Shown here piece by piece: positions 60,154-64,000 of a DNA stretch of 64,000 nucleotides. Below the pieces are notes generated by a model. That model had not been told where the DNA came from and made no database searches. It saw only the letters and a list, made by a program, of their open reading frames with translations. The position numbers were made by a program, and so were the translations under genes. Every line of letters starts with the position of its first letter. Position 1 is the first letter of the stretch. The DNA comes from Leptospira fletcheri (GTDB taxonomy: Bacteria; Spirochaetota; Leptospiria; Leptospirales; Leptospiraceae): the NCBI RefSeq assembly GCF_004769195.1, contig NZ_RQET01000004.1, positions 868,001 through 932,000 of the forward strand, given 5' to 3'.

Positions 60154-61806
60154 TTAAAACTTAGCCACGATTCCAAGGGTATATCCGTTTTGATAGCTAA
60201 GGCGATGTCCTCCGCTATCCACAAACTGCAGTCCGTCCGCCCAATCTCTCCGAATATCCAATTTAAATTGAAGATTTTGGGTCCAGTTTAAGACCGGCGT
60301 AAGAGTTAAGGTATGATACTGCCCATAATTTCGGAATCCGGAGTAATCTCTCTGGTTTTTATCGATTCTTTCCACCATGACGGTATGCAGAGTCAAGGGG
60401 TTGTAGGGCCCGTAAGCTAGAGCATTCGGATTCAGATTTAAGGATTGAAGAATGAGATCCGCTAGGTTCGAATAAAAATCCTTTTCATATTGTTTTTCAG
60501 CGGGATTTCCTGCGACACCGGGACCCGATATTAACGCTCCGTTGTTATTTTTATCGTCGATGTATTCGAATCTTCCGTTTAGTTCGAGTTTTTCATTGAT
60601 CTTATATTTCGACCATAATCCGTAAGCGTTATAAATCGATTTGATATGAATCGGCGTAGTCTGCCCCAGTAACAGCGTCGATTGGTTAATGATTCCGTTC
60701 GGATTGTATTCCTGTTGTGAGAGCGAAGTATTCGTCGATACGCTGCCTCCCTTTTCACCGTGGACCCAATCGAAATCCAATGCCCATTTATCGGTTAAGG
60801 TAAGGGATAGGATAATTTCGTTGGTATTCCACATATCCTGGAAGAATTTTCCTCGGGATTGGATCGGTGCGGAATTCTGAACTCCTGTTTGAGAGCTGAT
60901 CGTTTGGCCTACGTATTGTTGCGAAGGGTTTTGGCGGGCGAAAGGATTGTCGCTGCTAAAAAGGGTATTGTACGTAAATACGAGTCTATCCTTAATTAAA
61001 TCCCCTTTAATTTGCGTTCCGTAAGCTTTTTGCTGCCTGAATCCGTCTATAAATATGTTCGTGTTGGTCGGGTTCGATGCGGGGTTCGTAGAAGTGAGGA
61101 AGGACGCGTTTTGATAACCGGAACCTAATCCGCTATTATAAAGAAAGAATGAGACGTCCCAATCATCCGTGATTTTCCCCTTGATGCGAGCACCCGTATG
61201 TAAGAAAGACGTGGTATTAAAGAATATCGCTCCTATCGTATAATTCGGATTATTCTTCGATTCGATTTTTTCATATCCCATATGAGTCGCCATCTTTCCG
61301 ACATCGACGGTAAATCCTCTGTGATAGTCTAGATAAAAGGATACGTACGCCTGTTGAAATGCGTTCATATTATTGATGGAATTCGTCTGACTACGGGGGG
61401 CCTCCTGGTAAATCGTATTCGTTCCGTTCATAAAATCCAACCGAAAGCCCCAGGGGTCCTTCTTGTCGGCGAGTTTTTGAATCTCCAATTTGATAAGGTT
61501 GACCGTAAATTGAAGGTTGTACGTTTCAAAGCCTCGTGAAGTATCGGTTTGCGTTCCGGAAGATTGGTTATTGTTGTCCTGATAATAAACATCCACAAAT
61601 CCGTGAATGTCCAACGAATCGATGAGCTTCGAGGCTTCCGATTTTATCGTATTCGATTTATCCCGGAGGGATTCGCTCAGGGGAGGCTTCTTCTCTTCTT
61701 CTTTTTCGGAGGTATTTTCAGTTTTAGTTTCTTCCTGTCCGTTAACCGGAAATATTAAAATAAATTGAACGAGAAGAAGAAATGATATTCCCTTTATAGA
61801 TTTCAT
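60154..61806 (-). CDS. BBP2-type outer-membrane porin-like protein
   Basis: A 550-residue protein with signal peptide, an acidic/lysine-rich linker (KTENTSEKEEEKKPPLSESL) and a large beta-barrel starting LDIHGFVDVYYQDNNNQ, the opening of the OmpL-like putative beta-barrel porin-2 family. It ends in the outer-membrane tail GIVAKF. Substrate unknown. The upstream gap holds a 6-1-6 palindrome and a long inverted repeat. Confidence 0.8.
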   Translation of the reverse strand: MKSIKGISFLLLVQFILIFPVNGQEETKTENTSEKEEEKKPPLSESLRDKSNTIKSEASKLIDSLDIHGFVDVYYQDNNNQSSGTQTDTSRGFETYNLQFTVNLIKLEIQKLADKKDPWGFRLDFMNGTNTIYQEAPRSQTNSINNMNAFQQAYVSFYLDYHRGFTVDVGKMATHMGYEKIESKNNPNYTIGAIFFNTTSFLHTGARIKGKITDDWDVSFFLYNSGLGSGYQNASFLTSTNPASNPTNTNIFIDGFRQQKAYGTQIKGDLIKDRLVFTYNTLFSSDNPFARQNPSQQYVGQTISSQTGVQNSAPIQSRGKFFQDMWNTNEIILSLTLTDKWALDFDWVHGEKGGSVSTNTSLSQQEYNPNGIINQSTLLLGQTTPIHIKSIYNAYGLWSKYKINEKLELNGRFEYIDDKNNNGALISGPGVAGNPAEKQYEKDFYSNLADLILQSLNLNPNALAYGPYNPLTLHTVMVERIDKNQRDYSGFRNYGQYHTLTLTPVLNWTQNLQFKLDIRRDWADGLQFVDSGGHRLSYQNGYTLGIVAKF

Positions 61807-61879
61807 ATCGATACCGAAATTGTTGAATTCTTTCCGAAGAAAGATTACTTAATATTTGGAATGAAAACCTACCGCATAG

Positions 61880-61892
61880 TAACGGTCCGTTA
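61880..61892. promoter_or_regulatory. Palindrome TAACGG-T-CCGTTA upstream of the porin gene
   Basis: A perfect 6-1-6 inverted repeat 74 bases upstream of the porin-like start. Candidate operator; regulator unknown. Confidence 0.35.
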
Positions 61893-61905
61893 TCCGATTG
61901 GCGCA

Positions 61906-61942
61906 CCATGTTCGTATGGGTAGATATTCCATGCGAACATGG
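61906..61942. repeat. Long inverted repeat between porin gene and next frame
   Basis: CCATGTTCGTATGG (61906-61919) and CCATGCGAACATGG (61929-61942) are inverted copies with a single mismatch that is a G-T pair in RNA, around a 9-base loop. TTTTT at 61949-61953 on the plus strand gives it terminator character, although no plus-strand gene ends here. Confidence 0.55.
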
Positions 61943-61951
61943 ATGCGGTTT

Positions 61952-62308
61952 TTAGCTGTGGATCGTGCTTGGGGGAGGTCTTGAAAAAAGATTCGGAACG
62001 CATCCGAAAGAAGGAAAGGATGTATCGGGCGATAATATGAATGAAAAAGTCAGAGTCTGGGGGGTAATTCGACTATTGTAATGGTTCGTTTTTTCCTTTT
62101 CAATCTGCTGGCTACCTTCGTTTTGATCGAAGTTGGCAAGGACGTTCAGGAAATAATTGAGTTTATATTTCTGCCGAGGAGTGGCAATGCTCTCGGCCCC
62201 GCTTTTTACCCAGGCAAGATCGGCTTGTAGAATTCGTTCTTGAATATCATTCGGCGAATTTAAGAAGAATACCGCGAGAATAAAAATTGAATAAATAAAA
62301 CGAATCAT
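61952..62308 (-). CDS. Possible small exported protein, doubtful
   Basis: A 118-codon frame with a plausible signal peptide (MIRFIYSIFILAVFFLNS) and a mature segment ILQADLAWVKSGAESIATPR. The last 40 residues (FSFILSPDTSFPSFGCVPNL and beyond) look non-coding, so the frame may be frameshifted or spurious. No clear ribosome site. AT-rich. Confidence 0.35.
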   Translation of the reverse strand: MIRFIYSIFILAVFFLNSPNDIQERILQADLAWVKSGAESIATPRQKYKLNYFLNVLANFDQNEGSQQIEKEKTNHYNSRITPQTLTFSFILSPDTSFPSFGCVPNLFSRPPPSTIHS

Positions 62309-62768
62309 GCGGGGCGATACAAGAATGACGAAGAAATTAAGAATTCTTAGTTACTCTAGGATATCTTTCATTCGAGTCAAATAAAAAATGTCTAAAGTCA
62401 TTTCGTGTATTCGTATTTCTTATGCGAATCATTACGCTTTCAATACGGAGCTGGAACAAAATAGAATTCTAACTTCGGAATATATTGTTATTCTTGCATA
62501 GTTATCAGAAGCAGCGTTTCATCCGAAAGAAATCGACTCATTTTCGAAAATAACTTCTTGAGAACCTCCTTTACTTAGGTTCCTTCGATAAAGATCCGGA
62601 TCGGAGTTCTTCCATTATGATCAGGCCGATCCAGGCAAATCCGTTTTTGTCAATGTTTTGACATATTTCACGGTCTTATTTTTTCTTTCGTCAAAATCGG
62701 TAAATTTTTAACAGACCGCCAAAAATCGGTTGTGCGACCCCGATCGAAACGGACGATTTGAACCGTTT
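62309..62768. other. AT-rich intergenic stretch
   Basis: A 460-base gap between the doubtful minus-strand frame and the SRPBCC gene. It is AT-rich, with a TGTCAA-TGTT-TTGACA inverted repeat (62648-62663) whose right arm is a perfect -35 box, but I see no -10 at the right distance. I see no RNA gene or coding frame I can support. Confidence 0.45.
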
Positions 62769-63266
62769 ATGTTTTGGTTAGGGATTTCGACGGGCGTCTT
62801 CTTTCTATTCGTACTCGTGGTAGTATGTATCGGATTTGGACTTCCGAAAGAGCACGAAGCGGAAGGCGAAAGAGAAATCCCCGCACCGATCGAGGAAGTG
62901 TTCGCGGTGATCCGCAATCCGGAAGAATATCCTCGTTGGAGATCCGGAGTACGCTCCGTGTTGAAAGAAAGCGAAACCATTTGGTTGGAAAAGGATTCTC
63001 ACGGCCACCATGTCCGTTATTGTTTTGAATCGGAAGATCGACCTTCCTCTTTGGTCGTCAAAATCCTGAGCGAAGGACTTCCTTATGAAGGGGTCTGGGA
63101 TTACCATTTTCTGAAATTGGGTCCGCATCTCACTCGAGTTCGGATTCGGGAAAGAGGAAAGATTTGGAATCCGATCTTCCGATTTCTGGCCCGTTTTTTT
63201 TTCGGATACACGGGTACCATTCACCAGATCCTCAAAGAACTATCCCAATCTTTGGAAAATAGATAG
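62769..63266 (+). CDS. SRPBCC-domain protein with membrane anchor
   Basis: From ATG 62769 the protein has 165 residues: one N-terminal membrane helix (about 2-22) then a START/SRPBCC-like domain (REIPAPIEEVFAVIRNPEEYPRW), a hydrophobic-ligand-binding helix-grip fold. The C-terminal helix FGYTGTIHQILKELSQSL completes it. Ligand unknown. A TTG at 62730 is an alternative start that adds 13 unlikely residues. Confidence 0.7.
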   Translation: MFWLGISTGVFFLFVLVVVCIGFGLPKEHEAEGEREIPAPIEEVFAVIRNPEEYPRWRSGVRSVLKESETIWLEKDSHGHHVRYCFESEDRPSSLVVKILSEGLPYEGVWDYHFLKLGPHLTRVRIRERGKIWNPIFRFLARFFFGYTGTIHQILKELSQSLENR

Positions 63267-63286
63267 GCAATGCGTATCGCATTCTA

Positions 63287-63499
63287 TTGTTCGTTTTAGT
63301 TTTGTTCCAAACAAAAGGATTCGGGACCCGATTTTCCTCCGACACACAATTGTTATTCGGGATTGGAGTTTTATTGTCGACCGAGTCGCGCGACTACGAA
63401 ACCGTATTTATTCCATGCCGCAAGTTAAATAACCGAAGCGATCCCTGTTTAGTTTCGAAAATACTCGAGAAGGATGTTCGGGATGAAATTCCCACTTAG
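63287..63499 (+). CDS. Possible small protein before the sensor gene
   Basis: A 70-codon frame starting TTG 63287, with a hydrophobic N-terminus (MFVLVLFQTKGFG) and a polar C-terminal half. It lies 20 bases after the SRPBCC gene and overlaps the next gene by 17 bases. No ribosome site and no family, so it is only possible. Confidence 0.35.
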   Translation: MFVLVLFQTKGFGTRFSSDTQLLFGIGVLLSTESRDYETVFIPCRKLNNRSDPCLVSKILEKDVRDEIPT

Positions 63500-64000
63500 G
63501 TTCGCTTGGTTCTGCTTTTTGATCATCGTTCTTCCTTTGGCTGCGAAGGACGGAATCGATTTCGAAATCGACAATCTTTCCGCGGTCCGTTCCTTGGATG
63601 GATCTGATTGGAAGGTGACGTCCGAAGATTTGGACCCCGAAAAAATTTACGAATCGTATAGAAACGGGGAAAATCCTTTCGCCGATTGGGAGGAATATTC
63701 CGTTCCCGGAAATTACTTTAAAAATAGGCCGGACGTAAGCTCGAAAATTTCCAGAATCTGGATCGCGAAACGAATCCGGATCGGAAAGAAGGAAAAAGCG
63801 GAGCAGGTTTCGATCCGTCTCGGTGTGATCTCGGACCGGGACGAGGCATACTGGGACGGGCGCAGAATCGGAAAGTCGGGAGATTTTGATTCGGAAAAAC
63901 CCCAGGCCTATGATCAAGTCCGAATCTACGAGATTCCGGAGAGTCTTACGGAATCGGATTCCTTTCACGTACTTCTGGTAAAGGTCGAGAAGTATTTTCC
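63483..64000 (+). CDS. Exported sensor-type protein, cut by the window edge
   Basis: ATG 63483 follows GAAGGATG-like sequence and opens a frame that runs off the window after 172 residues. A signal peptide (MKFPLRFAWFCFLIIVLPLAA) is followed by a beta-rich periplasmic domain with WEEYSVPGNYFKN and IRLGVISDRDEAYWDGRRIG, the carbohydrate-binding-like fold that fronts many Leptospira SpoIIE-phosphatase or cyclase sensors. The effector domain is not in the window, so the function is open. Confidence 0.7.
   Translation, partial: MKFPLRFAWFCFLIIVLPLAAKDGIDFEIDNLSAVRSLDGSDWKVTSEDLDPEKIYESYRNGENPFADWEEYSVPGNYFKNRPDVSSKISRIWIAKRIRIGKKEKAEQVSIRLGVISDRDEAYWDGRRIGKSGDFDSEKPQAYDQVRIYEIPESLTESDSFHVLLVKVEKYF

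Overview
The window looks like a chromosomal segment of a Leptospira-type spirochaete. The clues are LruB-like imelysin lipoproteins flanking a di-haem oxidoreductase, a periplasmic-flagella motor block (flbD-motA-motB-fliL), a spirochaete-style SPASM protein, a ChpI/ChpK-type toxin-antitoxin pair, many lipoproteins with relaxed spirochaetal lipoboxes, DISM-type membrane sensors, and LPS (kdsB) genes. By eye the base composition is near half G+C, which would be high for the genus, so I do not name a species. I see no rRNA, tRNA, CRISPR array, prophage or insertion sequence. Both ends cut a gene.

Layout. 1-7.6 kb: a cut membrane protein and sppA on the minus strand, then plus-strand single genes (Acg-type nitroreductase, MORN protein, DUF3995 protein, amidohydrolase, phosphatase-like protein, lipoprotein). 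7.6-10.8 kb: ftsQ-ftsA-ftsZ on the minus strand. 10.9-16.1 kb: a long plus-strand run mlaD-like, glycosyltransferase, flbD, motA, motB, fliL, kdsB, tying motor and envelope synthesis. 16.1-18.5 kb: STAS protein, zinc ribbon, lipoprotein cytochrome c, and a DUF35 protein with a FabG-type reductase. 18.7-21.5 kb: esterase plus nucleotidyltransferase, phoU, MAPEG protein. 21.6-26.9 kb: an iron island in which imelysin (lruB), di-haem oxidoreductase and a second imelysin-like protein diverge from an unknown acidic protein, with two Fur-box-like palindromes between them. 26.9-34.5 kb: MFS transporter, glycerol facilitator, and an RND/TolC efflux pair without an adaptor gene. 34.9-40.9 kb: sensors and regulators (DISM-AraC, GGDEF, WYL) and a nitrilase/YdeI pair. 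40.9-50.2 kb: aminotransferase, adenosine deaminase, prfB, purD and valS. 50.2-56.7 kb: a TetR regulator with a very long palindrome, then lysC, a SurA-like foldase, a SPASM protein and an SpsF/PseG-like fusion in one minus-strand run. 56.8-64 kb: a sodium:solute symporter, mazEF/chpIK, two outer-membrane barrel proteins, an SRPBCC protein and a cut sensor protein.

The most interesting signals are: the Fur-controlled divergent promoter pair, including an unknown acidic protein whose promoter spacer holds the Fur box; a terminator-like hairpin in the lruB leader; the SPASM protein, which looks like GT-A plus radical-SAM but lacks the iron-sulphur cysteine motif and sits beside an SpsF/PseG fusion; several long palindromic operators next to their probable regulators; three genes whose -10 box lies only 5-8 bases before the start codon (candidate leaderless mRNAs); and a symporter that seems to start at ATT.
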